Positions 9,833 through 18,890 of a stretch of DNA of 64,000 bases are shown here, piece after piece. Position 1 is the first letter of the stretch, and the number at the start of each line of letters is the position of its first letter. The stretch lies in contig NZ_OX366335.1 of the NCBI RefSeq assembly GCF_947250635.1, positions 1,426,001 through 1,490,000 of the forward strand, written 5' to 3'. Source of the DNA: Wolbachia endosymbiont (group B) of Parapoynx stratiotata. Its GTDB lineage: Bacteria > Pseudomonadota > Alphaproteobacteria > Rickettsiales > Anaplasmataceae. The position numbers were made by a program, and so were the translations under genes. The notes beneath the pieces were generated by a model. It saw only the letters and a list, made by a program, of their open reading frames with translations, did not search any database and was not told the DNA's origin.

Positions 9833-9889
9833 ATTTACTGTACCTACCTGCCTTATCAGGAGCTACGCAACAAAGCCGACTGGGATGAC

Positions 9890-10928
9890 AGGAAAAAAAG
9901 GCATTCTGATGACACTATTAGTGATGATTGTTTTTATACAGAGTTTTTTCCTTTTAACTCTTACCAAAAGAAATTGCCTGAAGGTAATAAATTTTTGGTG
10001 CCAATGAGGAAAGAGGTGGTTTCTAATCTAAAGTTTTTACTAGCCAATGAAATCGCGCGATTTGCAACAGATCTTATTAAAGAGCAAAAAAAAAGAAGAC
10101 AAAAAATCGGAACTAGGTTTTGAGGAGCTACCAAATGATATAGAGAAGGAGATAGAAAAGTATACAGATTATAATATAATTGATGAAGTCTTTGATAAGG
10201 GATCTTATCTATATGGTGCGGAGTGTGTTGATAGAAATTTGCAACGTTCTTTTGTAGATTTGCTCTCATCGAGGATAACAGGTTATGAAAATGGTCCTAA
10301 AAAAACTAAGGATTTTTTAGAAGAGAAAGGAAATTATGTATATCTAAAGAAAAGCATTTTTGATAATCCTAAGCTTGTTAAAGACATAGTAAAGCATATA
10401 GTATCTCTGACATGCCGTTGTTTTGATACTCCAAATACCGAGGATGATAATCCAATTACCGAGGATGAAATGAATAAAACTCTGAAGTTCGCAGTTGTTG
10501 ATTTAATTTGTAAGGCACTACCGCACCTACCAATTGATTCTATGTGGCATACTTCCCATAAAGAAAATGAAGATGAGTATTCAATTTTGGCTCCTGTTAT
10601 TGATTATGATAATTACATAGAGTTTTTAAATGAAAAAGAAGTTGATCATATTAATAATAAGGTGTTTGGTGGTTCACCTAAGAATTCAGTTATAGGTAAA
10701 TCACATAATGGAAACTCAAGCAAATTCCTTAGGCCCGACTACTATGGTGAAGGTAAAGGTGGGGATGATGCTTCGGCTAAAGATAGTGGCTTTGGCGCTT
10801 CTTCAGCACGATCTTCTTTTAATAAGCCCAAAACAACATTTAACCAACCGTCTGTATCACAGCCTGACCAGCATTCTGCAAAAAAGCAGACATCAACTAG
10901 TAAAAAATCAGATTGCTGTATTTTATAG
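9890..10928 (+). pseudogene. Truncated, frameshifted paralogue of the 51608 gene
   Basis: From about 9925 the frame reads DDCFYTEFFPFN..., matching residue ~80 onward of the intact 487-residue protein at 51608. The 5' part is missing beyond the IS5 copy. At about 10085 a run of nine A replaces AAGAAAAA of the intact gene, a +1 shift; the downstream frame (10047-10928, 293 codons) then continues to the end. Relative to the intact gene an internal segment of about 90 residues is absent between VFGG and SPKNS. Similarity continues ~45 bp past the stop to the 3' end of gltA, so the duplication included 3' flanking DNA. Confidence 0.85.
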
Positions 10929-10972
10929 CTCAAGAAAATTAGACTATTTGAGGACGAATTGTGAATGAAAGG

Positions 10973-12214
10973 TTATTTGCCAAGGTATAGCTGCCTTGGC
11001 CTACAAATCTTGGTTTCTTCATCGTTTACCATTTCATACCACTGGGCAACCCAACCAGTGGTTCTTGCAAGTGCAAAAATGGATGTAAACATACTTGAAG
11101 GGATACCGATAGCATTCATTATTATACCTGAGTAAAAATCAACATTTGGATACAACTTACGTGTAATAAAATACTCATCCTTTAAAGCTATTTCTTCAAG
11201 TTTTTTTGCAATTTCAAGTAATTCATTGTTTTGCTCTAGTTTGCTTAAAATCTCATGACAAGCATCCTTTAATATAAGCGCGCGCGGATCATAGTTTTTA
11301 TAAACACGATGTCCAAATCCCATTAGCTTAAATGGATCTTTATCATCTTTAGCTTTCTCAATGAATCTATCTACATCTCCACTTTGCTCTATCTCTTTTA
11401 GCATATTTATAACTGCCTCATTAGCTCCACCGTGTGCTGGACCCCAAAGTGTAGCAACTCCTGCAGACAGGCTTACAAATAGATTAGAACCAGCTGACCC
11501 TACCAATCTGACAGCTGCTGTAGAAGCATTCTGTTCGTGATCAGCATGAAGAGTAAATATTTTATCCAGAGCTTTTACAAAAAGGGTATTATTAACAGCA
11601 CTGCCAAATATCATATTTAAGAAATTCTCACTATAACTTAATTTATTATTAGCATTTATGAATTCCTGATTGTTGATATGTCTATAAATCATTGCAACAA
11701 TTGCAGGAACTTTTGCTATTGCAGAAATTCCAAAATCTAAATCTTCACCATTGACATTGTTGCCATGCATTTCATGGTAAGACGCTGACAAATTTGCAAA
11801 ACATGCAACTAAAATCGACATAGGGTGAGCAGTTTTTGGAAATGCTTTGATTACATTTGTAACTTGCTCTGATACTTTGGATGATTCTTGTATTTTGAGA
11901 AGAAATTTTTTGTGTTGCTCTGAACTGGGTAATTCACCATAGAGCAATAAATAAATCACAGCAGTAAAATTATTATTCTCTGCCAAATCAGCTATATTAT
12001 GTCCCCTATATTTAAGAACTCCTTCATCTCCATCAATGAATGTAATTGTAGAAGAGCATGAAGCTGTAGAAACAAACCCTGGATCGTAAGTTAATAATCC
12101 TGTTGTCTTATATAAGTCCTTAATATTTAACACATCAGGACCTACTGTTCCACTTAATACGGGCAGATCAATTTTTGACCCATTACTTAGTTCCAATAAT
12201 GCTTTTTTATCCAT
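10973..12214 (-). CDS. gltA: Citrate synthase
   Basis: Condenses oxaloacetate and acetyl-CoA at TCA-cycle entry. It has 413 residues from the ATG at 12214; an in-frame GTG one codon upstream is possible. Catalytic segments are LHADHEQNAST (His), GPAHGGANEA (His), GFGHRVYKNYDPRA (His/Arg) and the C-terminal NVDFYSGII containing the catalytic Asp. It is the type II size typical of proteobacteria. It is convergent with the pseudogene at 9890-10928, whose flanking similarity ends at the gltA stop. Confidence 0.97.
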   Translation of the reverse strand: MDKKALLELSNGSKIDLPVLSGTVGPDVLNIKDLYKTTGLLTYDPGFVSTASCSSTITFIDGDEGVLKYRGHNIADLAENNNFTAVIYLLLYGELPSSEQHKKFLLKIQESSKVSEQVTNVIKAFPKTAHPMSILVACFANLSASYHEMHGNNVNGEDLDFGISAIAKVPAIVAMIYRHINNQEFINANNKLSYSENFLNMIFGSAVNNTLFVKALDKIFTLHADHEQNASTAAVRLVGSAGSNLFVSLSAGVATLWGPAHGGANEAVINMLKEIEQSGDVDRFIEKAKDDKDPFKLMGFGHRVYKNYDPRALILKDACHEILSKLEQNNELLEIAKKLEEIALKDEYFITRKLYPNVDFYSGIIMNAIGIPSSMFTSIFALARTTGWVAQWYEMVNDEETKICRPRQLYLGK

Positions 12215-12293
12215 CACTTGAGCTACTTAATTTTATACAGAATATACGAACTGAAGAGTATATATTAATACAGCTAACTTTACATTAACAGTA

Positions 12294-12563
12294 TTAAGCG
12301 GTCATCAATGCTTTTACTTTTGCATTTAAGCGACTTATTTTACGCGCAGCGGTATTCCTATGAATGACACCTTTATTTACACATTTGTGTAAATTGGATT
12401 CAGCATTCCGAAATGCCAAGACAACATTCTCTTTATCACCAGACTTGATTATATCAACTAATCTTCTAATAGCAGTACGAGTTTTGCTTTTTCGCATCTT
12501 ATTTACTAAAGTACGCTTTGCTATTACCTTCATCATTTTTTTAGCACTCTTATGATTTGCCAT
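12294..12563 (-). CDS. rpsT: 30S ribosomal protein S20
   Basis: Basic 89-residue protein that binds 16S rRNA in the small subunit. It begins MANHKSAKKMMK, the usual S20 start, followed by RNKMRKSKTRTAIRR-like and HRNTAARKISRLN segments. It sits between gltA and plsC on the same strand with ~45-80 bp gaps. Confidence 0.96.
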   Translation of the reverse strand: MANHKSAKKMMKVIAKRTLVNKMRKSKTRTAIRRLVDIIKSGDKENVVLAFRNAESNLHKCVNKGVIHRNTAARKISRLNAKVKALMTA

Positions 12564-12606
12564 ATATTAATACCTGTACTTTTCTTTTAATTATAAAGTT
12601 TTTTTG

Positions 12607-13338
12607 TTAATTTGCAATATCAGTTTTTTCTGCAATTAATCTACTACTTCTTTCTTCAATGATTTTTTCTAAACTTTGCAAGAATTCATTTTTGTTTAAC
12701 CCAGGATATATGGGAGGTAATATTTCTATTACCGCCTTTCCGGGATTCTTTCTCAGAGAAAGTATGCTTTTTGGCCAAAACAAACCAGTGTTTAAAGCAA
12801 TCGGTAACACAGGAACAGATAATACGCTATATAAAGCAGCAATACCCGATTGATATTTTATATTTTGGTTTATAGTTGTTCTTGTACCTTCAGGAAATAT
12901 TATTATGCCTCTATTTTCTTTTATACACACTTTTGCTAATTTCATGATATGACGCACAGAACTAATACCATCTGAGCGGTTAATAAAAATCATTTTTAAT
13001 GCCATGAGATGCAAACCAATGAATGGAATCCATTTCAATTCACGTTTTAAAATAAAAACTGCTTTTCTAAAGAGTAGTATAAAAATAAATGTTTCAAATG
13101 GAGATTGGTGTTTAGATGCAATTATAAAAGGTTGCTTAGGAATGTTTTCCATTCCCCTCACTTCATATTTAATGCCACATAATAAACGCAACATGAATAA
13201 TACAACTCTCACCGAGCAAACAAGGAAAATGGTTATTACACACTCAGGAAAGAAAATTACAGGGAGAGTAATTAAAGTATAGAATACTTCCCATAATATA
13301 AGGAGTAAATTAAATAATAAACTTGCAATCACAAACAC
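12607..13338 (-). CDS. plsC: 1-acyl-sn-glycerol-3-phosphate acyltransferase
   Basis: Membrane acyltransferase that makes phosphatidic acid in phospholipid synthesis. It has 243 residues with hydrophobic N-terminal helices. Motif I is KHQSPFE, an HX4E form in place of the textbook HX4D; as I recall, this variant occurs in alphaproteobacterial PlsC. Motif III is FPEGTRT, and the later VLPIALNTG block is also present. The start codon appears to be GTG at 13338; a downstream start cannot be excluded. Confidence 0.9.
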   Translation of the reverse strand: MFVIASLLFNLLLILWEVFYTLITLPVIFFPECVITIFLVCSVRVVLFMLRLLCGIKYEVRGMENIPKQPFIIASKHQSPFETFIFILLFRKAVFILKRELKWIPFIGLHLMALKMIFINRSDGISSVRHIMKLAKVCIKENRGIIIFPEGTRTTINQNIKYQSGIAALYSVLSVPVLPIALNTGLFWPKSILSLRKNPGKAVIEILPPIYPGLNKNEFLQSLEKIIEERSSRLIAEKTDIAN

Positions 13339-13388
13339 ACGTAAACTTATTTGAATTTAACTTTACTACAAAACTAAAAGCAATAAGT

Positions 13389-14375
13389 TTAATTATTGAT
13401 CATCTGAGTAATAGGATGAGAATCAGCTAATTTGTCCTTTAACTTTTCGTTAGCAATATGAGTATATATTTGTGTTGTAGAAAGATTAGTATGGCCAAGA
13501 ATTTTTTGTATCAGCACAATATTTGCTCCGCTATTCAGTAGATGGGTAGCAAGAGAATGCCTAATCACATGTGGAGAGATTTTATTTTCATCAATATCGC
13601 ACTTTCTTGCTAATTCCTTTATTAATTGACCAACTCTTTGCCTTGTAATTGGTTTATTAGGTTTATCACCTGGGAATAGCCAATCAGATTTTTTGTTGTT
13701 AGGGAGCAGATTGTCACGAATTGATAAATAATCTTTAAGGCTTTGCAATGCTTGTTGATTAAAAAAGATTTGCCTTTCTCTGCCACTTTTTCCCTTTATT
13801 ATTATGTAGCCTTCCTTACCATTACTGTTTACTAAATGTGATACTTCACATAACTTCATATTGATTAGTTCAGAAACACGCATCCCGGAAGAGTAAAGAA
13901 TATCTAAAATTGCACATAGCCTTTTACTGCTTATCTCTTTATTCGATCCGCTTGCTGATTTTTTTACTGTTTCCATGAGCAAAAATATTTCTTGAACACT
14001 TAAATACTTAGGCAAAGGACGGGAAACCTTTGGATTTCTTAATTCATTATCATTAGCCGGTGCTGGATTAAAATCTATTATTCCATCATTAAATAGGCAC
14101 TTATAGAAATTTTTGATAGCAGATATTTTTCTTGATATAGAGCTAGTTTTATATTTCTTTTGTGTACGTAAAAAGTTTACATAATCTTTAATATTAGCTT
14201 TACTTGCACCAACTAAGGTCGTGCCTCCTTCTAATAAAAATTTTTCAAGTTGGTGTAAATCTGAACGATAACTTTCCAAAGTATTTTGTGTAGAGGATTT
14301 TTCGGAAACCAAAGTATCTATGTAATACGTTATGTAAAGATCCTCTTTTTTATTTTGTGGTTGTTTATTTTTCAT
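13389..14375 (-). CDS. Tyrosine recombinase XerC/XerD
   Basis: Site-specific recombinase that resolves chromosome dimers at dif with its partner Xer and FtsK. It has 328 residues: an N-terminal SAM-like core-binding domain (~15-110) and a C-terminal catalytic domain with Arg in SSGMRVSEL, a Lys in the IIKGKSGRER strand, HVIRHSLATHLL (His, Arg) and LGHTNLSTTQIYTHI (His, Tyr). I cannot decide between XerC and XerD. Its ATG lies inside the end of the 56-codon gene at 14365-14535, implying translational coupling. Confidence 0.92.
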   Translation of the reverse strand: MKNKQPQNKKEDLYITYYIDTLVSEKSSTQNTLESYRSDLHQLEKFLLEGGTTLVGASKANIKDYVNFLRTQKKYKTSSISRKISAIKNFYKCLFNDGIIDFNPAPANDNELRNPKVSRPLPKYLSVQEIFLLMETVKKSASGSNKEISSKRLCAILDILYSSGMRVSELINMKLCEVSHLVNSNGKEGYIIIKGKSGRERQIFFNQQALQSLKDYLSIRDNLLPNNKKSDWLFPGDKPNKPITRQRVGQLIKELARKCDIDENKISPHVIRHSLATHLLNSGANIVLIQKILGHTNLSTTQIYTHIANEKLKDKLADSHPITQMINN

Positions 14376-14535
14376 TATCAGCTCCTATATTTATTTCTTT
14401 GACTATAATTTGATTAAAAGTATTTTTTGTATTTTTTATAAGAAAATATGAGATAAATAAAACATTTATCAATAAAGTAAGTACTACAAACCTTTGTTTT
14501 AACCTTTTTTTTAAATTTGATCTTATTTTTACCAT
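14365..14535 (-). CDS. Small bitopic membrane protein, coupled to xer
   Basis: A 56-codon frame reading MVKIRSNLKKRLKQRF, then a ~17-residue hydrophobic segment (VVLTLLINVLFISYFLI) and a short polar tail ending GADNEK. The stop overlaps the ATG of the downstream xer gene by 11 bp (ATG at 14373-14375 inside the last codons). The basic N-terminus followed by a single helix resembles the topology of FtsL/DivIC-like division proteins, but it is too short for a confident assignment. TATAAT lies 5-10 bp before the ATG, so the mRNA would have almost no leader. Confidence 0.55.
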   Translation of the reverse strand: MVKIRSNLKKRLKQRFVVLTLLINVLFISYFLIKNTKNTFNQIIVKEINIGADNEK

Positions 14536-14746
14536 ATTTCAATTATAACATCAAATCTATAAAAAACATCCTGTAAAGTAAGTTTTACTATCATATAAAA
14601 TATTCCTTAGCTATGTCTGTTTATGCTTATTACATCATAGTATTTATTATAATTTTAACATAAAGAGATAGTGATTTCAACTTCATTATTGTATGGGTAT
14701 TAATAAATCTTTAATATATATAACAAATGTCTTGCAGCAGAAGGAA
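14536..14746. other. AT-rich spacer upstream of the small xer-linked gene
   Basis: About 210 bp with no convincing reading frame. It separates the hdaA gene end from the 56-codon gene and must hold that gene's promoter; a TATAAT lies near 14541-14547 on the minus strand. Confidence 0.5.
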
Positions 14747-15382
14747 TCACTTGGGACTTTTTTTTAATAAAGTGTTAATAAAAGGAATGGTTACATTTGA
14801 TCCTATGGATTCACTATCTATTTTTTCTATAATTTTATTAATGCTGTGGAAAGAACGTTCTATTCTTGCTAGAATATAATTAATCACTTTTAAATCAATT
14901 TTTAACTGTTTATCTGAAAACCGTTTTATTAGCATAATTCTTAATAATTCCTCGCTTGCAGGCAAAATTTTTACGCTGGTAGTTGACAATATTCGGGAGC
15001 TTAAATCTCTTAGTTTGAAGTTAAGCTTTTTTGGTGAAATTGAAGAAGTGATTAGCAGTCTCTTATCATTTTCTTTCATATAATTATAACAATGTAACAA
15101 CATTTCCTCATCTTTAATGTTTTGTACATCCTCTAAAATAAACGCATCGCTATACCTAATTTCGCTTACAAAATTATTCACATTGATAAAAATTGCATTG
15201 TTTATTGATTGCCAAATATGAGCAAGGTGAGTTTTTCCAGAGCTGTTAGGTCCAAAAAGAATCAGGCATTTCCAAGATAAATCGTTAACTATTGAGTTAT
15301 ATACGTGCTTATTTTCGTCTAAGGTGATATAGTTTTGCCAGCAATAATCAACTTGATTATTGCTAAATAAATTTAATTGCAC
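14747..15382 (-). CDS. Hda/HdaA-type DnaA-related AAA+ protein
   Basis: 211-residue AAA+ protein related to DnaA domain III. The Walker A is GPNSSGKTH near residue 44, followed by AHIWQ and the FILEDVQNI Walker B-like strand. There is no DNA-binding domain IV, as expected for Hda. The N-terminus MQLNLF matches the QL(S/D/N)LF beta-clamp-binding motif of Hda, which stimulates hydrolysis of DnaA-bound ATP with the clamp. It starts with GTG and lies directly downstream of perM, a neighbour arrangement seen in other proteobacteria. In endosymbionts it may be labelled DnaA-like. Confidence 0.82.
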   Translation of the reverse strand: MQLNLFSNNQVDYCWQNYITLDENKHVYNSIVNDLSWKCLILFGPNSSGKTHLAHIWQSINNAIFINVNNFVSEIRYSDAFILEDVQNIKDEEMLLHCYNYMKENDKRLLITSSISPKKLNFKLRDLSSRILSTTSVKILPASEELLRIMLIKRFSDKQLKIDLKVINYILARIERSFHSINKIIEKIDSESIGSNVTIPFINTLLKKSPK

Positions 15383-15487
15383 GTAAAGCCTCTTACATTA
15401 CTACTTTTTGATAATAATTTTTGCATAAAAATTTACTTGCATCTCCCAAATGTATCAGAGGTCCTTTTTCTTTTTATCGTGAACTAA

Positions 15488-16561
15488 TTAGCCATTTTTA
15501 TAAAGCTCACTTTCAAAATATTTATTGACTGCATATTCTACTAATACACTGAACATTCCTATTATTGGAATAAAAAATAATATACCTATAAACCCAAAAT
15601 ATGAGGTGCATATGACAACTCCTAAAATAATGATAGTTGGATGTATATGAACTTTTTTTCCTATTAATAAAGGCACTAATATGCTTGAGTCTATTAATTG
15701 ACCAACACTAAATAATAGCAAGACAGCAGTACTTTCAAACCATCCACTAAATTGAGTAATGGCGCTCAAAAATCCGATAATAGTGTATAATAATGGCCCT
15801 ATATAGGGTATAAATGTTAATGTTCCTGATAAAATTCCAATAGCTACAGAATGCTTCAGCCCAATTATGCTAAGGCCCACGGAGTAAAAGATCATCATGA
15901 CTATACATACGTTTAACTGTCCCTTTAGGTAATTAGATATAATGAAATCTACTTTGGAAAAATAACCTGCAGCTTTTTCTCTGTAAAGAATGGGAATTAG
16001 TTTATTAGCCTTTTCTACAATTGCAGGCCAATCACGTAATACATAAAAAAACACCACAAGCGTAATAGCTATTAATGATACCATGTAAATCAAATTAAAG
16101 CTTGAATTTAGCACTTGAATTATAAGATTACTGCCCATACTAAGAGCATTTATAAAATAAGATATATAATCACTGTAATTTTCTACTAGATTTTTAGACA
16201 AGTGATCAAATAAACTATCTTCAGTTTTTATATTAAGAAATTCTAGCACAGAAGGAATCACTTTAAGCTTTAATGAAGGTATCTTATTCACTAAGAAATT
16301 TAATATTAAAGTAATTTGAAAATATATAATAGGTAAAACAAATGTGATAACTAATATAAAAGCTATCAATAAGGTAAGTATTATAAAAACTACAGAACAT
16401 GAACGTGGTATTCTATATTTTTCAAACTTGGTTACTAGCGGGTTAAATAGATGTGCAACAAAAACAGATATTAGACACGGAACAATCATAGGACGCATCA
16501 AAAATAATGCCCCTATTATGAAAAGCAGTACACAACAAATAGTTATATGACGTTTTTGCAT
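15488..16561 (-). CDS. AI-2E/PerM family membrane protein
   Basis: 357-residue polytopic protein of the PerM/AI-2 exporter family. Two N-terminal helices, a soluble middle portion and 5-6 C-terminal helices are visible. The family segment GILSGTLTFIPYIGPLL is present, followed by LLFSVGQLIDSSILVPLLIG. The substrate is unknown in this lineage. It is upstream of hdaA on the same strand with a ~100-bp gap. Confidence 0.88.
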   Translation of the reverse strand: MQKRHITICCVLLFIIGALFLMRPMIVPCLISVFVAHLFNPLVTKFEKYRIPRSCSVVFIILTLLIAFILVITFVLPIIYFQITLILNFLVNKIPSLKLKVIPSVLEFLNIKTEDSLFDHLSKNLVENYSDYISYFINALSMGSNLIIQVLNSSFNLIYMVSLIAITLVVFFYVLRDWPAIVEKANKLIPILYREKAAGYFSKVDFIISNYLKGQLNVCIVMMIFYSVGLSIIGLKHSVAIGILSGTLTFIPYIGPLLYTIIGFLSAITQFSGWFESTAVLLLFSVGQLIDSSILVPLLIGKKVHIHPTIIILGVVICTSYFGFIGILFFIPIIGMFSVLVEYAVNKYFESELYKNG

Positions 16562-16610
16562 GTGTTTAGAATAGTTAATTTACCGAAAAATATACAGTTT
16601 TTTGTAAGTA

Positions 16611-17498
16611 CTATCTATTCATTATTTTATTAGGCATGAGATCAACCAAATTTTCACTCAATTGCCAACTAGATAAAACCCCGTTATGCGGGTTATCTGT
16701 AAAGCCTCTCAGATTAACGATCTTAATCGAATTTCTATTTAACAATAGATCATCTACTGCCTTTGCCAATTGTGCAGGATATGGTATTAAGGTGTCTCTT
16801 TCATGATTAATGACTACTATTGGTATATTATCATTTTGTAGCTTTTGTATATTGCTTACTATATCAAAATCTAAATTTAGGACCTTAAGCATCTTTTTCA
16901 ATAAGCATGAGGGCAGTACACTTAAAATTTTTGCTTGAGGAATTGGAAAATGCTTTATTGCATTATGAAAAGAGCTGAAAGTGCTAGTAAAAATAACGCC
17001 TCCAAGTTTAATATTTTTGTCTGTAAAATATTTTAATACTTCTGATGCAACTGCTCCTCCAAAGGAATGGCCGAAAAGTATGATGTTTTCAGGTTTTACA
17101 CCCTTGTCCATTAATTCATTGATTTTTTTTATCGCAGACTGAGATAAGCTTTTATTCTTATTTATAAATGGAATCATGAGTATTGATATAGACAAAAAAG
17201 TGCAAATCAAAGCTGATAATATTGCTGAATTCGCTGTCCTAGACGTCATTGGGTTGGTAAATAATATCAGAGCGGGTGATAATATGGATATTCCTAAAAA
17301 TAAGAAACTAGCTATTGCGTAAGTTATATAGTTTTGAAATGCAATTGGGTATTTATGTGCATGAGTGTAGAAATTAGACCTATGGAGATATGTAGATCTA
17401 TCTTGTATATACCTGGACGCATTTTTATAATTATCACCTATTCCATGAAAAAATATAAGATGTATCTCATTTTCTTTATTATACTTAGCAACGTGCAT
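16611..17498 (-). CDS. Alpha/beta hydrolase with two membrane helices
   Basis: 295 residues. The HLIFFHGIGDN oxyanion-hole region and the nucleophile elbow GHSFGGAVA give the alpha/beta-hydrolase fold. An Asp candidate is in NHERDTLIPYP and a His candidate in DNPHNGVL. Two adjacent hydrophobic segments at about residues 57-105 lie between the first strand and the elbow, suggesting insertion in a membrane. The substrate is unknown; it could be a lipase or acylglycerol hydrolase. Confidence 0.78.
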   Translation of the reverse strand: MHVAKYNKENEIHLIFFHGIGDNYKNASRYIQDRSTYLHRSNFYTHAHKYPIAFQNYITYAIASFLFLGISILSPALILFTNPMTSRTANSAILSALICTFLSISILMIPFINKNKSLSQSAIKKINELMDKGVKPENIILFGHSFGGAVASEVLKYFTDKNIKLGGVIFTSTFSSFHNAIKHFPIPQAKILSVLPSCLLKKMLKVLNLDFDIVSNIQKLQNDNIPIVVINHERDTLIPYPAQLAKAVDDLLLNRNSIKIVNLRGFTDNPHNGVLSSWQLSENLVDLMPNKIMNR

Positions 17499-17600
17499 TA
17501 TTTCCCTCTAACATATATTACACCTAGTAAAAGAATATTCTTTTTTGAGAATTGGATCAAACTTTTTTAAAATGCTAGATAACTTGTATTAACAACGAAA

Positions 17601-18806
17601 ATGATAAGCATGTACACTAACAGACTTGAGGAATACAAGATAGCAGCATTAATAGTTGCAGCAGGAGTAGGCAGTAGATGCAATGCCAAAATCCCTAAAC
17701 AGTATATAAAACTGGCAGGTAAGTCTGTTTTATTTCACACAATTAGAAAATTCTTAGCTAATCAGTACATAAGTTACATAAGAGTGGTAGTAAATGAAAG
17801 TCAAAAAGATTTCTATAAAGAAGTTACGTCATCAACTATAGATACTAAATTGCTGAGTCCAGTATGTGGAGAAAAAAGCAGGCAGAGTTCAGTTAAACTT
17901 GGACTGGAGAGTTTGCAAAAGATCAATCCAGATTTTGTTATTATACATGACGCTTGTAGGCCTTTTGTATCAAATATTCTAATAAACAACTTGATTGAAT
18001 CTATGATTAATGGTCAATATACAGGAGTAGTTCCAGCAATAGAAGTCGAGGATACTATATCGTTGGTGAGTAATAATTTCGTTGAATCTACGATTTCAAG
18101 AGAAAAACTTAGAGCCATACAAACCCCTCAAATTTTTAATTTCAGAGAATTATTATCGTGCCATCAGTCAGTCAAAGAATTTACTGATGATTCATCACTA
18201 ATGGTGGAGCATAAAAAACATGTTGCGATTATTGAAGGTAAGAAAAAGAATTTTAAGTTAACTACAAAAGAGGATATCAATATGGCAAAACTTCTCTTTG
18301 GAGAGCCAAAATTGCGTGTCGGAACCGGTTATGATATACATAAATTTGTTAAAATTCAAAATGATGCTAAGAGCTTTATAAAAATTTGCGGTGTGGAAAT
18401 TGAGCATGATATGGCAATAGAGGCACATTCCGATGGTGATGTTGCAATACATGCAATCGTTGATGCAATACTCGGAGCACTAGGATGTGGCGATATAGGA
18501 GAACATTTTCCTCCTAATTCCTCTAAATGGAAGGATTGCAATTCATCTCATTTTCTTGACTTTGCTGCTAAAAAAGCACAGAAAAAAGGATATAGCGTGT
18601 CTAATTTAGATATTACTATAGTTTGTGAAGAGCCTAAAATATCGCCTTACAAAGCAGGAATGAAGGAATTCATATCAAAAATATTAGAAATTAATGGTGA
18701 ATTCGTAAATATCAAAGCAACCACAGCGGAAAAATTAGGTTCTATTGGAAGAAATGAGGGAATAGCAACGTATGCTTCTGTGCTATTGCGTGCAAATTTT
18801 TATTGA
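17601..18806 (+). CDS. ispDF: IspDF bifunctional MEP-pathway enzyme
   Basis: Fusion of 2-C-methyl-D-erythritol 4-phosphate cytidylyltransferase (IspD, residues ~12-230) and 2-C-methyl-D-erythritol 2,4-cyclodiphosphate synthase (IspF, residues ~235-400), two steps of isoprenoid precursor synthesis. IspD shows LIVAAGVGSR, PKQY and HDACRPF. IspF shows GTGYDIHKF, the metal-binding DxH, EAHSDGDVAIHA, and ATTAEKLG near the end. The fusion is common in alphaproteobacteria. An alternative ATG lies three codons inside. Confidence 0.95.
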   Translation: MISMYTNRLEEYKIAALIVAAGVGSRCNAKIPKQYIKLAGKSVLFHTIRKFLANQYISYIRVVVNESQKDFYKEVTSSTIDTKLLSPVCGEKSRQSSVKLGLESLQKINPDFVIIHDACRPFVSNILINNLIESMINGQYTGVVPAIEVEDTISLVSNNFVESTISREKLRAIQTPQIFNFRELLSCHQSVKEFTDDSSLMVEHKKHVAIIEGKKKNFKLTTKEDINMAKLLFGEPKLRVGTGYDIHKFVKIQNDAKSFIKICGVEIEHDMAIEAHSDGDVAIHAIVDAILGALGCGDIGEHFPPNSSKWKDCNSSHFLDFAAKKAQKKGYSVSNLDITIVCEEPKISPYKAGMKEFISKILEINGEFVNIKATTAEKLGSIGRNEGIATYASVLLRANFY

Positions 18807-18827
18807 AGGTAGAAACGAAATAACTTA

Positions 18828-18884
18828 CTTGACAAACTCCACCATTTCACTTCCATTGCAAGGAAAATGGGAAGGTTTGTCAAG
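18828..18884. repeat. Inverted repeat between convergent ispDF and parB
   Basis: CTTGACAAAC at 18828-18837 is exactly complementary to 18875-18884, with further partial pairing inward (CCACCATTT opposite AAATGGGAAGG). It could serve both convergent genes as a transcript end, though it lacks a U-run. One arm recurs at 8762-8777, so it is probably a dispersed palindromic element. Confidence 0.6.
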
Positions 18885-18890
18885 AAATTT

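Larger units (their letters stand above)
8797..9877 (+). mobile_element. IS5-family (ISWpi1/IS1031-like) element, copy 1
   Basis: A 1,081-bp element bounded by inverted ends: GGCTTTGTTGC at 8797-8807 and its exact complement at 9867-9877. It holds two overlapping transposase frames. It is divergent from the two other IS5 copies in the window (37384 and 60647). It abuts a degraded gene copy beginning just after 9877. No clear target duplication can be seen at the junctions. Confidence 0.85.

Noticed and set aside
12607..13338. PlsC HX4E motif as evidence of an inactive enzyme
   Set aside because: All other motifs are intact, and this variant is, to my recollection, common in alphaproteobacterial PlsC.
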